NCBI GenBank assembly: GCA_963710675.1
Contig: CAVQBE010000019.1
Span: 62,001-126,000, forward strand
Direction of reading: 5' to 3'
DNA length: 64,000 bases
Origin: JACCZX01 sp963710675
GTDB taxonomy: Bacteria; Pseudomonadota; Gammaproteobacteria; Burkholderiales; Burkholderiaceae_F
The translations under genes were made by a program, and so were the position numbers. This document shows, piece by piece, positions 1 through 10,400 of this stretch (position 1 is the first letter of the stretch; every line of letters starts with the position of its first letter). The notes below the pieces were generated by a model, which did not search any database, had not been told where the DNA came from, and saw nothing but the letters and a program-made list of their open reading frames with translations.

Positions 1-2416
1 AATCGATGACACGCTTTAGCAGTGCGACTTCAGCGTCCGATCGTGCGTCTATTTTCTCCGGCTGGCTCTTCGGATACGGCTGAATCATGATCGACGTTTG
101 CTGCTCTGCTGTGCGCTTGCCTGCCAGCAACGAAACTCTTTGCCACAGTTCTTCAGTGACGAACGGAATGATCGGGTGCGCCAGACGCAACGCGGCTTCG
201 AGCACCCGCACCAGAGTTCGGCGCGTGCCGCGCTGCGTGATTTGGTTTCCGGCCGCGAGCTGCACCTTGGCGAGCTCGACGTACCAGTCGCAGTACTCGT
301 TCCATACGAACGAGTAAATGGCGTTGGCGACGTTGTCGAGCCGGTAGTCGGCAAAACCCTTTGCTACCTCCGCTTCGGTGCGTTGCAGCTCACCGATGAT
401 CCACCGATCGACGAACGACAAGTTGACCGAAAGGTTCTCGTCTATTCCGCAATCGTGGCCCTCGGTGTTCATCAGCACAAAGCGCGTTGCATTCCACAGC
501 TTGTTGCCGAAGTTGCGGTACCCCTCGCAGCGCTTGATGTCGAAGTTGACGGTGCGGCCAAGCGTGGCTGAAGCCGCCATCGTGAATCGAAGTGCGTCGG
601 CTCCATACGGCGCGATGCCATTCGGAAAATGTTTGCGCACCTTGACTGCAACCTTCGGCGCATCCTCCGGTCGCCGCAAGCCGCTGGTGTTCTTCGCAAC
701 CAGCGATTCGAGGTCGATGCCATCGACAATGTCGAGCGGGTCGAGCGTGTTGCCTTCGCTCTTCGACATCTTGGCGCCCTCGGCGTCGCGAATCATGCCG
801 TGGATGTAGACGTTGCGAAACGGAACGCGGCCCGTGAAATGAGTGGTCATCATCACCATGCGCGCGACCCAGAAGAAGATAATGTCGTAGCCTGTCACGA
901 GCACGGTCGAAGGCAGGTACAGGTCGTACGCGGCTTTGTCTTTCACGTTGGGCCAGCCGAGCGTAGAAAAGGGCAGCATCGCCGACGAGAACCACGTGTC
1001 GAGAACGTCGGGGTCGCGCGTCAACCGCGCGTTCGTTCCGGCTTGTGCGCGTGCGTCGGCTTCGCTGCGCGCAACGAACACTTTGCCTTGCTCGTCGTAC
1101 CACGCCGGAATCTGATGGCCCCACCACAATTGTCGTGAGATGCACCAGTCCTGGATGTTTTCGAGCCACTGGTTGTAGATCGTCTTCCACTGGTCGGGAA
1201 AAATGTTGACCTCGCCGCGCGCGACGACGTCGAGTGCTACCTGCGCGATCGATTGCCCTGGATGCAGCGTACCTTCCGGCGCCGGCTTACTCATCGCCAT
1301 GTACCACTGCTCGGACAACATCGGCTCGACGACTTCGCCGGTGCGTTCGCAGCGCGGCACGGTCATCTTGTGCGGCTTCTCGCTGACGACAAGCCCGGCA
1401 GCGCGCAAGTCGGCCAGCACGGTCTTGCGCGCGACGTAGCGATCCATCCCTCGATATTTCGCCGGCGCGTTGTCATTGATCGTTGCCGTCAGCGTGAAAA
1501 TCGATATCGGCTCGAGCCCATGTCGCTGGCCGACCGCGAAATCGTTGAAGTCGTGCGCGGGCGTGATCTTCACCGCGCCGGTGCCGAACTCCTTGTCAAC
1601 ATAGTCATCGGCGATTACCGGGATCGTCCGATCCGTCAGCGGCAGCGCCAGCGACGTGCCGATCAGATGTCGATAGCGTTCGTCGCTTGCGTGAACTGCA
1701 ACCGCAACGTCTCCCAGCATCGTTTCCGGCCGCGTGGTGGCCACCGTGATCGATTCATTTCCCTCAGCCGCCGGATAACGAATCTCCCAGATGCGTCCGT
1801 CTTCTTCTTCGGTTTCGACTTCCAGATCCGCCACGGCGGTTTGCAGCTTCGGATCCCAGTTGACGAGCCGCTTGCCGCGATAAATCAGGCCTTGTTCATA
1901 CAGGCGCACAAATGTTTCGACGACGACCTGGGACAGGTCTTCGTCCATCGTGAAATACTCAAGACTCCAGTCGACCGACGCGCCAAGCCGGCGCATCTGC
2001 TGCAGGATCGCGGCGCCGGAAACGCCCTGCCACTTCCAGACTTCTTCGACAAACTTTTCGCGGCCCATTGCGCGCCGATCGATGCCCTTGGATGCGAGCT
2101 GCCGCTCGACGACGATCTGCGTCGCAATGCCGGCATGATCGGTACCTGGCAACCACAGCGTGTTGAAACCGAGCATGCGGTGATAGCGAGTCAGCGCGTC
2201 CATGATCGTCTGGTTGAACGCGTGACCCATGTGCAGGATGCCGGTGCGATTCGGCGGCGGAAGCTGGATCGAAAACGATGGCTTGTTCGGATCCGACCCT
2301 GCGGCGAAGTACCCGCGTGATTCCCATAGCGGTGCCCAGCGAGCCTCGATCGCTGCGGGATCGAAACTCTTTGCCAGATCGCTCGCAGGCGAAGCCGTCA
2401 ACTCAGCAGTCGTCAC
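1..2416 (-). CDS. valS: Valine--tRNA ligase (partial, C-terminus beyond the left edge)
   Basis: This cytoplasmic class I aminoacyl-tRNA synthetase charges tRNA-Val with valine and edits mischarged threonine. About 805 codons are open to the left edge; full ValS is usually about 940-960 residues, so the end of the anticodon-binding domain and the C-terminal coiled arm are missing. The class I signature is visible as PPPNRTGILHMGH near residue 55-60, with the second signature GAKMSKSEGN near residue 550. The connective editing domain (ATTRPETMLGDVAVAV) and the start of the anticodon-binding domain (YNQWLENIQDWCISRQLWWG upstream of it) are also readable. I place the start at a GTG whose first two bases overlap the TGA of the upstream gene, giving MTTAELTASPASDLAKSFD. 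It is the last gene of the pepA-holC-orf-valS string. The gene identity is certain; the exact start is less so. Confidence 0.96.
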   Translation of the reverse strand, partial: MTTAELTASPASDLAKSFDPAAIEARWAPLWESRGYFAAGSDPNKPSFSIQLPPPNRTGILHMGHAFNQTIMDALTRYHRMLGFNTLWLPGTDHAGIATQIVVERQLASKGIDRRAMGREKFVEEVWKWQGVSGAAILQQMRRLGASVDWSLEYFTMDEDLSQVVVETFVRLYEQGLIYRGKRLVNWDPKLQTAVADLEVETEEEDGRIWEIRYPAAEGNESITVATTRPETMLGDVAVAVHASDERYRHLIGTSLALPLTDRTIPVIADDYVDKEFGTGAVKITPAHDFNDFAVGQRHGLEPISIFTLTATINDNAPAKYRGMDRYVARKTVLADLRAAGLVVSEKPHKMTVPRCERTGEVVEPMLSEQWYMAMSKPAPEGTLHPGQSIAQVALDVVARGEVNIFPDQWKTIYNQWLENIQDWCISRQLWWGHQIPAWYDEQGKVFVARSEADARAQAGTNARLTRDPDVLDTWFSSAMLPFSTLGWPNVKDKAAYDLYLPSTVLVTGYDIIFFWVARMVMMTTHFTGRVPFRNVYIHGMIRDAEGAKMSKSEGNTLDPLDIVDGIDLESLVAKNTSGLRRPEDAPKVAVKVRKHFPNGIAPYGADALRFTMAASATLGRTVNFDIKRCEGYRNFGNKLWNATRFVLMNTEGHDCGIDENLSVNLSFVDRWIIGELQRTEAEVAKGFADYRLDNVANAIYSFVWNEYCDWYVELAKVQLAAGNQITQRGTRRTLVRVLEAALRLAHPIIPFVTEELWQRVSLLAGKRTAEQQTSIMIQPYPKSQPEKIDARSDAEVALLKRVID

Positions 2417-3000
2417 TTCAAGGCCGAACGCTGACGCTCAAGCTCGGCAGCAATTGCGCGCGAGATCGTTTCACGAACCGTGGTGTCCAACGCGGGACGC
2501 AGATCAGAAATCAGCGCGGTCAGCGCGCGTACCAGGGTGGGTTGCAACCGCTCACGCACCTGACGCTCGAGCTCCGCAGAAAGCTGCGGCTGCAATTCGC
2601 GCAGCAGGCTTTCGCGCAGCTGCGCTTCCATCTTCTCCCAGTCGACTGCAGCTGGTGGCGCTACTGGCTCAGGCGCAGGTGCCGGTGAGAACACGGGCGC
2701 AACCGACGCCACTGATGCAAACAGCGTAGAAGGTGGGGGTGCCGGCTTCGGCCGCAGTGACGCTTCCGGCGCAGCGAGCTCCGGCTTCGGCGTCAACAGC
2801 GCGGAAACAGCGGGTGGTGGTGCAGACACTGTTGGCGCCACCACCGGCGGTGGCGGTTGCGGCAGCGAAATATCGAGGTCGAGTGACGGCAGCGTCAGCC
2901 GCTCAGTCAATACCGGGATCGTCGCATCGTCGGGCATGACTTTGCCGCCCGGCTGCGTCAACCGCTCAAGGTCGGTGGACTTGCGTGAACTAGTCGCCAT
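2413..3000 (-). CDS. Proline/alanine-rich hypothetical protein between holC and valS
   Basis: This 195-residue protein has no recognised enzymatic domain. Residues 1-40 are polar, residues 40-125 are a low-complexity Pro/Ala/Val-rich linker (runs such as PQPPPPVV and APAPEPVAPPAA), and residues 125-195 are predicted to be helical and charged, with WEKMEAQLRESLLRELQPQL and repeated ELERQ segments suggestive of a coiled coil or amphipathic oligomerisation helix. There is no signal peptide or membrane segment. Its start overlaps the end of holC by 11 bases and its stop overlaps the valS GTG, so it should be translated as part of the same transcript. A protein of this layout at this position is commonly seen in Burkholderiales genomes as a hypothetical. 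Function unknown; I do not assign one. Confidence 0.8.
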   Translation of the reverse strand: MATSSRKSTDLERLTQPGGKVMPDDATIPVLTERLTLPSLDLDISLPQPPPPVVAPTVSAPPPAVSALLTPKPELAAPEASLRPKPAPPPSTLFASVASVAPVFSPAPAPEPVAPPAAVDWEKMEAQLRESLLRELQPQLSAELERQVRERLQPTLVRALTALISDLRPALDTTVRETISRAIAAELERQRSALK

Positions 3001-3428
3001 TTTTTACTTCGATTGCAGTCGGCTGAAAGCCGCGGTCCCGATAACACTTGAACCGCGCACGGGCCCGCTGCCGATCACCGTCGTCGCTGGACACGACTTC
3101 AATCACTCGCTCGAAGCGTGCAAAAAAGCTTTCAAAGTCCGGTGGCACCTCATCGTCGAGCGTAAGCAGTACGTCGCTGTCGGGGGCAGAGCCGGCGTCG
3201 TCCGCGAGAATTACCGGCGTCGTTGCTGCCAGGGCGGAACCTGCGTAGACGTGCGGCACAAAGTCCAGGGCAGAAAACGTCCACAGCGCCTGATCGAACT
3301 GTGCAAGCCGATCCGCTCAGCCGCGAGTAGACCACTGCTCGCTTTTGCGCAGCGCGCGCCTTGCGTATCACGCGGCATGCGTAGTGCACGCGATGACCGA
3401 CGCCAATGTGAAAGTCAATACGTGTCAC
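2990..3428 (-). CDS. holC: DNA polymerase III chi subunit, interrupted by one frameshift
   Basis: HolC is the chi subunit of the replicative DNA polymerase III clamp loader and links the complex to single-stranded-DNA-binding protein. The N-terminal part reads MTRIDFHIGVGHRVHYACRV then RKARAAQKRAVVYSR. The reading frame then shifts near 3319, and the rest continues in another frame as LAQFDQALWTFSALDFVPHV and on to the end at 2990. Joined, the product is about 145 residues, the usual HolC length. The ATG overlaps the pepA stop by four bases (ATGA), the standard HolC position behind pepA. The shift needs one extra base in this sequence (near CGGCTGAGCGG). Because the protein is complete on both sides, I regard a sequence error as more likely than decay. 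Confidence 0.85.
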
Positions 3429-4912
3429 CGGCCCCGACTACTCGCTCGATCGATTAGAAACTGCGACAACAGTGGCACTGGGCGCCCGGTGGCTCCCTTG
3501 GCGGTTCCACCCTTCCATGCAGTGCCGGCGATATCCAGATGCGCCCATGGGTAGGCCTTCGTAAAGCGCGCCAGGAAACACGCAGCGATCACTGCGCCTG
3601 CCCCCGGCGTCCCAATGTTGGCCATATCGGCAAAATTGGATTTCAGCTGCTCCTGATAGTCCTCGCCGAGCGGCATAAGCCATGCCGGATCTCCGGACTC
3701 CCGGCTCGCTCTGATCAATTGATCGGCGAGCTGGTCATTGTTCGAAAACAGGCCGGAGTTGACGCCGCCGAGTGCGACAACGCATGCACCGGTCAGCGTC
3801 GCGATATCGATGACCGCTGCCGGCTTGAAGCGCTCGCTATAGGTGAGCGCGTCACAAAGAATCAAACGGCCTTCGGCGTCGGTGTTCAAAACTTCGATTG
3901 TCTGACCAGACATCGACGTCACGATATCCCCAGGCTTGACGGCGCCCCCCGACGGCATGTTCTCGCACGCAGCCACCACGCCGACGACGTTCATCTTCAG
4001 CTTCAACTCGGCCAGCGCGCGCATCGTGCCGATCACGCTGGCAGCCCCGCACATGTCGAACTTCATCTCGTCCATTGCGGCACCAGGCTTCAGCGAAATG
4101 CCGCCGGAATCGAACGTAATGCCCTTACCAACGAGCACGATCGGGGCGCCCTTTGCTGCGCCCTTGTACTTCAGCACAATCAAGCGCGGCGGTTGTGCGG
4201 AGCCCTTTGCTACCGACAGGAACGAGCCCATTTTCAGCGCCTCGAGCTGCTTCGTTTCGAGGACTTCGATATCTAGTTTCCATTGCTTCGCCAGCTTGCG
4301 CGCTTCGTCTGCAAGAAAGCTCGGCGTGCAAATGTTCGGTGGCAAGTTGCCAAGCCGCTTGGTCAGCTCCATGCCGTTGGCGATCGCACCGCCATAACGC
4401 AACCCACGCTCGGCGCCGGCGTTGCTCGCTTTCAACAACAGGCCGACAGTGTTAGCGCCGGTCGCGTCCAACTCGCGCTTGCTTTTCAGCTCATCGGTGC
4501 GGAACGCCGTTTCGCGCGCCGCGATGGCCAGATTGCATGCCTGCCACTCGGCGTCGCGCTTTTTGACGTGCCAATCGAGCGCGGCGACAGTGACGTTCTT
4601 CGCAGCGCCGTTGAACGCCTTGACGCTACCGCGCACGGCGTCGACAAAGTGACGCTCGTTGAAGTCGTCCTTCGGGCCGAGGCCGGTCAACAAAACACGC
4701 CGAGCGGCGACGCCGCCGAGCCCCAGCAGCGGCAACAGCGCGCCGCGCTTGCCGGTCATGTCCCCGCTCTTGACGGCGGCCTTTATCGCGCCCTCGCTCG
4801 CGATGTCGAGCGACTTTGCGGTCGGTGTCAGTTCCCCATCTGCGTGTATGCCCACCACGATGGCATCTGTCTTAATTGCCTCGGGCCGGCCGACCGCTGT
4901 GATAAATTCCAT
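3425..4912 (-). CDS. pepA: Leucyl aminopeptidase (M17 family)
   Basis: This is a cytosolic dinuclear-metal aminopeptidase that releases N-terminal residues from peptides; in enteric bacteria PepA also binds DNA in Xer recombination. At 495 residues it is a normal M17 length. The N-terminal macrodomain-like part covers about residues 1-165. The C-terminal catalytic part contains LVGKGITFDSGGISLKPG and MDEMKFDMCGAASV, with the family signature NTDAEGRLIL near residue 342; these carry the metal-binding Lys, Asp and Glu ligands. The reading frame is intact from ATG to stop. It heads a minus-strand string with holC, an unknown ORF and valS, and is divergent from lptF across 161 bases that must hold both promoters; I see no confident -35/-10 pair there. 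Confidence 0.97.
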   Translation of the reverse strand: MEFITAVGRPEAIKTDAIVVGIHADGELTPTAKSLDIASEGAIKAAVKSGDMTGKRGALLPLLGLGGVAARRVLLTGLGPKDDFNERHFVDAVRGSVKAFNGAAKNVTVAALDWHVKKRDAEWQACNLAIAARETAFRTDELKSKRELDATGANTVGLLLKASNAGAERGLRYGGAIANGMELTKRLGNLPPNICTPSFLADEARKLAKQWKLDIEVLETKQLEALKMGSFLSVAKGSAQPPRLIVLKYKGAAKGAPIVLVGKGITFDSGGISLKPGAAMDEMKFDMCGAASVIGTMRALAELKLKMNVVGVVAACENMPSGGAVKPGDIVTSMSGQTIEVLNTDAEGRLILCDALTYSERFKPAAVIDIATLTGACVVALGGVNSGLFSNNDQLADQLIRASRESGDPAWLMPLGEDYQEQLKSNFADMANIGTPGAGAVIAACFLARFTKAYPWAHLDIAGTAWKGGTAKGATGRPVPLLSQFLIDRASSRGR

Positions 4913-5073
4913 CGGCGTTTTCCTTCGCCTTTCTCGATGTAGTTTGCAAATTGCCCAACTGCTTTGCCTACGAGGCGTTCAGCGATCTTATGCAGCGCAA
5001 TGTCGCTCGCAGTGGGCGAGGCAGTATATAGCCCCGAACAGCGCAATCCGACCGGCGATGTGAAGCCGGGGCG

Positions 5074-6192
5074 ATGATTTTCCGGCGCTCGATTGTCTCG
5101 GAGTTGACCAGCACCGCGAGTGCGGTCTTCACCGTCTTGTTTTCGATCATTTTTTCGGTGGGCCTGGTGCGCATTCTTGGCCAGGCCGCCGGCGGCCGAA
5201 TCGACAATCAGGCCGTGTTCGAACTGGTTGCGTTGACGGCCCTGGTGTGGCTGCCAATCATCCTGACGTTGACGCTGTTCGTGTCCGTCTTGATGACGCT
5301 GACGCGCGCGTATCGCGATTCCGAAATGGTGGTGTGGTTCACCGCCGGCCGCAGTCTGACCGCCTGGATCGGACCGGTCCTGCGCTTCGCCTGGCCAATT
5401 GTCGTATCGATCGCGCTGCTTGCGCTGTTCGTGACGCCGTGGTCGAACTCGCAAATCGAAGAGATGCGCCAGCGGTTTGCCCAGCGTGATGACGTAAGTC
5501 GCGTGGCGCCAGGGCGCTTTATCGAATCAGGCGGAGCCGATCGCGTGTTCTTTGTGGAGTCGGTCGATATTCTCGACGGCCAGGTTCGCAATGTATTTGT
5601 CAGCATGCGCAGCCAGGGGCGCGAAGGTCTGATTGTCGCTGCCAAGGGCGCTATCGAACTCGCTGACAATGGCGATCGGTTTCTGGTGCTGGCGCAGGGG
5701 CGGCGCTACGAGGGGACGCCGGGCAAGCTCGAGTATCAAACGATGGAGTTTGATCGGTATGCGATTCGACTCGAAAGCCGTGGCGATCAGCCACTCGGCG
5801 AGCAGCGCGCGAAATCGCTGACGTTGCTGCAGCTTCTTTCGGAGCCCACGCAGCTGAATCTGGGAGAGATTATGTGGCGCATCGGTTTACCGATTGTTGC
5901 GCTTCTGGTGAGTCTGCTCGCAATTCCGTTGGCCTTCGTCAACCCCCGCGTGGGCCGTTCGTTCAATTTGATCGTTGCCGTGCTGCTGTTCACCATCTAC
6001 CTGAACGTATTGAATACCGTGCAGGCCTACGTGCAGCAAGGCAGGCTCGACTTCAACATCGGAGTGTGGGTTGTGCACGCGTTGTTCCTTGCGCTTGTCG
6101 TCGCATTGTTTGTGCGCCGCGTATACATGCAGCGCTGGGTGCCGCGCTGGGCACGGTCGTCGAAGCCCACGTCGCCGGCGGAGGCTGCGTGA
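5074..6192 (+). CDS. lptF: Lipopolysaccharide export permease LptF
   Basis: LptF is an inner-membrane half-permease that, with LptG and the ATPase LptB, extracts lipopolysaccharide from the inner membrane and feeds it to the LptC-LptA bridge. The 372-residue product begins MIFRRSIVSEL and has the expected pattern: hydrophobic segments near residues 15-35, 50-75 and 100-120, a periplasmic beta-jellyroll domain at about 125-260, then three more membrane segments (WRIGLPIVALLVSLLAIPLA, FNLIVAVLLFTIYL and WVVHALFLALVVALFV). It ends in a short basic tail. Its stop overlaps the GTG start of lptG by four bases (GTGA), so the two are translationally coupled. Divergent from pepA, as is common in Burkholderiales. 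Confidence 0.95.
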   Translation: MIFRRSIVSELTSTASAVFTVLFSIIFSVGLVRILGQAAGGRIDNQAVFELVALTALVWLPIILTLTLFVSVLMTLTRAYRDSEMVVWFTAGRSLTAWIGPVLRFAWPIVVSIALLALFVTPWSNSQIEEMRQRFAQRDDVSRVAPGRFIESGGADRVFFVESVDILDGQVRNVFVSMRSQGREGLIVAAKGAIELADNGDRFLVLAQGRRYEGTPGKLEYQTMEFDRYAIRLESRGDQPLGEQRAKSLTLLQLLSEPTQLNLGEIMWRIGLPIVALLVSLLAIPLAFVNPRVGRSFNLIVAVLLFTIYLNVLNTVQAYVQQGRLDFNIGVWVVHALFLALVVALFVRRVYMQRWVPRWARSSKPTSPAEAA

Positions 6193-7334
6193 GGACCATC
6201 CGCCGCTATCTATGGCTGGAGATCGCAGGCGCGAGCCTGTTCGTTCTGTTTGCTTTGCTGGCACTGTTCTTATTTTTCGACATGGTGGCGCAGCTGGACG
6301 AGATAGGGCAGCGCGGCTTTCGCTTCCGCGACGCGCTTTTTTATGTCGCACTGACGCTGCCGTCACGCACCTACGAGCTGATGCCGATTGCCGCGTTGAT
6401 CGGAACGATTTACGCGCTGTCGAAGCTCGCTGCCAATTCCGAGTTCACGATCATGCGGGTGTCTGGCATGAGCACGCGTCGGCTGATGAACAGCCTGATC
6501 GGCATCGGATTGATCTTCGTGGTGTTCACGTACGTGCTGGGCGAATTTATCTCGCCGCCCGCCGAGCAACTGGCGCAGAGGGCGCGGCTTCAGGCAACCG
6601 GCTCGTCTGTGACCGTGCGCGAGTTTCGTTCTGGCGTCTGGGTGCGCGATGTCGTCAAGCAGCCCGGCGCAGCAGGCGTTGCAGCCTTTCGCTTCATCAA
6701 CGTCCGACAGGTTTCGCCGGACGCGACCACCAAGGACTGGAGAGTTTTTGAATTCGATCGCGACTACAAGTTGCGATCGATCATGACGGCGGAAACAGGA
6801 CGTTACGATCCAGAGAGCGGCTGGACCCTGTTCAACGTCGTCGAGACACGGCTGCCGGGTCCGATCGCCGACGCGACGGTGCCGCAGATAAAGGCCGCTC
6901 GAACCGAGGTCGTCAATTCCGAGCAAGTTGCCTGGCCTTCGGAATTGAAGCCCGATATTTTTGGCGTGATGATCGTCCAGCCCGAGCGCATGGCCGGCTG
7001 GGATCTCGCGCAATACATCCGGCATCTGGCAGACAACCGCCAGCAAACCGAGCGCTACGAGATTGCGTTCTGGAGCAAGCTCTTCTACCCCTGGGCGGTC
7101 GTCGTGATGATGGTTCTCGCATTGCCCTTCGCATTCCTGCACGTTCGCTCTGGCGGTGTCAGCTTCAAGATATTTGCCGGCGTAATGATTGGCGTCGCGT
7201 TCTATGGGTTGAACAAGTTGTTCGCCCACCTGGGGTTGCTGAACACCTGGCCGCCGATCATCGTCGCCGCGCTGCCAAGCCTGGTTGTGCTCGCAACGGC
7301 GATGAGTGCGTTGTACTGGATCGAGCGTAGGTAG
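6189..7334 (+). CDS. lptG: Lipopolysaccharide export permease LptG
   Basis: Partner half-permease of LptF in the LptB2FG exporter. I chose the GTG at 6189, which overlaps the lptF stop and gives VRTIRRYLWLEIAGASLFVL, a typical LptG N-terminus; the frame is open further upstream but that part is antisense to lptF logic and does not look like protein. The 381-residue product has membrane segments near residues 10-35, 55-75 and 95-120, a periplasmic jellyroll at about 125-270, then segments near 290-315, 320-340 and 350-375. The cytoplasmic loop SEFTIMRVSGMSTRRL near residue 90 is the coupling helix that contacts LptB. lptB and lptC are not in this window. Confidence 0.95.
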   Translation: MRTIRRYLWLEIAGASLFVLFALLALFLFFDMVAQLDEIGQRGFRFRDALFYVALTLPSRTYELMPIAALIGTIYALSKLAANSEFTIMRVSGMSTRRLMNSLIGIGLIFVVFTYVLGEFISPPAEQLAQRARLQATGSSVTVREFRSGVWVRDVVKQPGAAGVAAFRFINVRQVSPDATTKDWRVFEFDRDYKLRSIMTAETGRYDPESGWTLFNVVETRLPGPIADATVPQIKAARTEVVNSEQVAWPSELKPDIFGVMIVQPERMAGWDLAQYIRHLADNRQQTERYEIAFWSKLFYPWAVVVMMVLALPFAFLHVRSGGVSFKIFAGVMIGVAFYGLNKLFAHLGLLNTWPPIIVAALPSLVVLATAMSALYWIERR

Positions 7335-7438
7335 CAGGCCCGCCGCTGGCGTGAGTACCGCAGGGTTGGCACTCTAGCCCGACGATTCAGGCAGCGTCGC
7401 TACGCCAAACGCTGACGCGCCGTGACCAATCAAAACGC

Positions 7439-10400
7439 TTAGCTCTCCAACAAGGGCGCACTCGCTAGCGCCGCAGTGTGCACGCGCACTTCAACCTCAT
7501 GCGGTTGTTTGTCGTTGATGAGCAATATGTAATCGGCGTCCTGCGTAGCGCCATCAACTGACACGCTGATGGCATTTGCTTGCTCCTCATTTGTTTCAAC
7601 GCGCCGCACGGCGATGCGGTATTCGGTTTCGCGATAGCGGTAGCTCAGCTTGAATTCATTCCATTCGACCGGCAGGCAGGGAGCGATCTGCAGCCTGTCT
7701 CCTTCAAGCTTCAGTCCCAGCAGCGACTCCACGATCAACCGGTACATCCAGCCCGCCGAGCCGGTGTACCAGGTCCAACCGCCACGACCGGTATGCGGAG
7801 CGACAGCGTACACGTCGGCGGCAACGACATACGGCTCGACCTTGTAGATTGCAACGGCTTGCGCCGACCGTCCGTGATTGACCGGATTGATCATCGAAGT
7901 CAGTTCCCAGGCGCGCCGGCTGTCGCCAAGCGCAGCGAATGCCATCGCCGTCCAGATAGCGGCGTGCGTGTATTGCCCGCCGTTTTCGCGCACACCCGGG
8001 ACATACCCCCGGATGTAGCCGGGATCGAGATTTGATTTGTCGAAGGGCGGATCGAGCAATTGAATCAGGCCGGGGTCGTGCCGCACCAGTCGCGCATACA
8101 CCGCGTCCATCGCGCGGTGCGAGCGCACGGACTCGCCTGCACCGGACAACACCGACCAGCTTTGCGAGATCGAATCAATCTGGCACTCGGTGTTGCTCTT
8201 CGACCCGAGCGGCGTGCCGTCGTCGAAGTACGCACGCCGGTACCAGTCGCCGTCCCATGCATTTTCTTCGATTCGTGTCGATAGCTGCGCAGCTTCGTGC
8301 TCACAACGCGCCGCAAAGGAAGTGTCGCCGCGCATCCGAGCGATCGGTGCGAATTGCCTGAGCACATGAACCAGGAAAAACGCCAGCCACACGCTTTCGC
8401 CTTTGCCGCGCATGCCGATCAGATTCATGCCGTCGTTCCAGTCGCCGGATCCGATCAGTGGTAATCCATGCTCGCCGAATTTCAGGCCGTGCAGGATCGC
8501 ACGCACGCAATGCTGATAAACATCGGCGCTCTCGTCTGAACGCACCGGCATGTCGTAGTACGAATCATCCTCGGCGTTGACCGGCCGGCCCTCGAGGAAG
8601 CGCGAGGTCTCGTCAAGTATCGATGTGTCGCCGGTTGCGATCACATAGCGGCTTGCCGCCAGTGGCAGCCATAAATAGTCGTCTGAACAATGCGTGCGCA
8701 CGCCCCGGCCTGACGGCGGATGCCACCAATGCTGTACATCACCCTCGACAAATTGCCGGCTCGCACACAGTGCAATCTGTGCTCGCATCGCACGGGGTTC
8801 GGTATGAACGAGCGCCATCACATCCTGCAGCTGATCCCGGAAGCCGTACGCGCCACCCGACTGGTAATAGCCGCTTCTCGCCCACAGTCGGCATCCCATC
8901 GTTTGATAGATGAGCCAGCCGTTCGTCAACACATTCAGCGCCGCGTCGGGCGTCTCGACCTGCACCGCGCCCAGCGTATGCCGCCAATGCTGCAACACCG
9001 CTTCAAGCGCTTCATGCGCGATTGCAACGCCGCGAAAACGCTGCACCAGAGCATTTGCTGCCTGGACATTATTTGCGGCACCGAGGCGAAACACAACCTC
9101 GCGCTCCTGATCGGGTGTCAGGTCGACCGTCACCTGCATCGCAGCGCACGGATCCAGCGCCGCGCCGACGCGGCCGGACAGGCGTGTTCGTCGCAATGCC
9201 GCCGGATTGCGCCAGCTGCGGTTGCGGCCGATAAATTCAGTTCGATCTCCAGTCACCGTGCGCGCCGGATCGTCGACGTCGAAGAAGCCGATCCAATCGG
9301 CGAATTCAATGTTGTACGGATTGCGCGCATAAATGGCGCCGGATTTTGCGTCGACCTCCGTGCTCACATGCATCGTGGATTTGGTGCGCAAGTCGCCAAG
9401 TACCCACTCGACATATCCGGTCACTGTGAGCCGGCGAGGCCGATCCGACCGGTTCGTGAGTTTCAGCGCCGAAAACTTGACCGCCGCTTCGAGCGCAACA
9501 AACACCGTCAACTCGGAATGGATGTCATCCTCGATGCGTTCGAACACGCTGTAGCCAAATCCGTGACGCGTGACGGTCGGCGCAATGTCGTCCGGTGACG
9601 AGACAGCCGCAGAGCTGGGGGACCAGAACTTTCCAGTTTCCTCATCGCGAATGTAAATCGCCTCGCCGTTCGCCTCGCCGATTGCGTCGTTAATCCAAGG
9701 CGTCAGGCGATACAGATGCGCATTCGTGCTCCATGTGTAAGCCTGCCCACTTTCGGATACGACGGTGCCGAAATTTGGATTGGCCAACACGTTGACCCAG
9801 GGTGCCGGCGTTGCCTCGCCTTGGGGTGGCGCGATCACGTACTCGCGGCCGTCAGGAGTGAAGCCGCCAAGTCCGTTGAAAAGGATTAAATCATCGACGA
9901 TTGGTTGCAGTGGTGGCTCCGGTCGATAGGTGCGTGTCGGCGTCAGGCGTGGCACGCGTACGTCGACCTGAGCGCGCCGGCTTACTTGCTCGGCCAGCGT
10001 TCCGCGCGCGTCCGAGATGATCACGCGCGCCACCGATTCGAACAACAAACGGTCTTCGTTTGAAATCTGTTCGGCGTGTCGGACGAATATTCCGCCCGGA
10101 CGATCGACGAAGTGGGCTTCGACACCGGCGGCAATCAACCCGAGGATCTGTTCCTGCAACTGCTGCCGATACACATCGTGATCCTCGTTCCAAATCACGA
10201 GGTCCACGGCGAGCCCTTTTAACCTCCAGTACGCGTGAGCCTGTACCAGCTGGCGGACCAGATCGATGCTCGCTGCCTTGGATATTTGCAGCAGCACGAT
10301 CGGCAGGTCGCCGGAGATCGCGTATCCCCACAAAGCCGACTGTCCGCGGCGATTGCGCAGCAGCACGCTCGGTGCGCCGCGCAGCGATGCGTTGGCATAC

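Noticed and set aside
390..2327. Long open frames antisense to valS
   Set aside because: Arg/Gly/Ala-rich translations without family resemblance that mirror a certain gene; typical shadows in GC-rich DNA.
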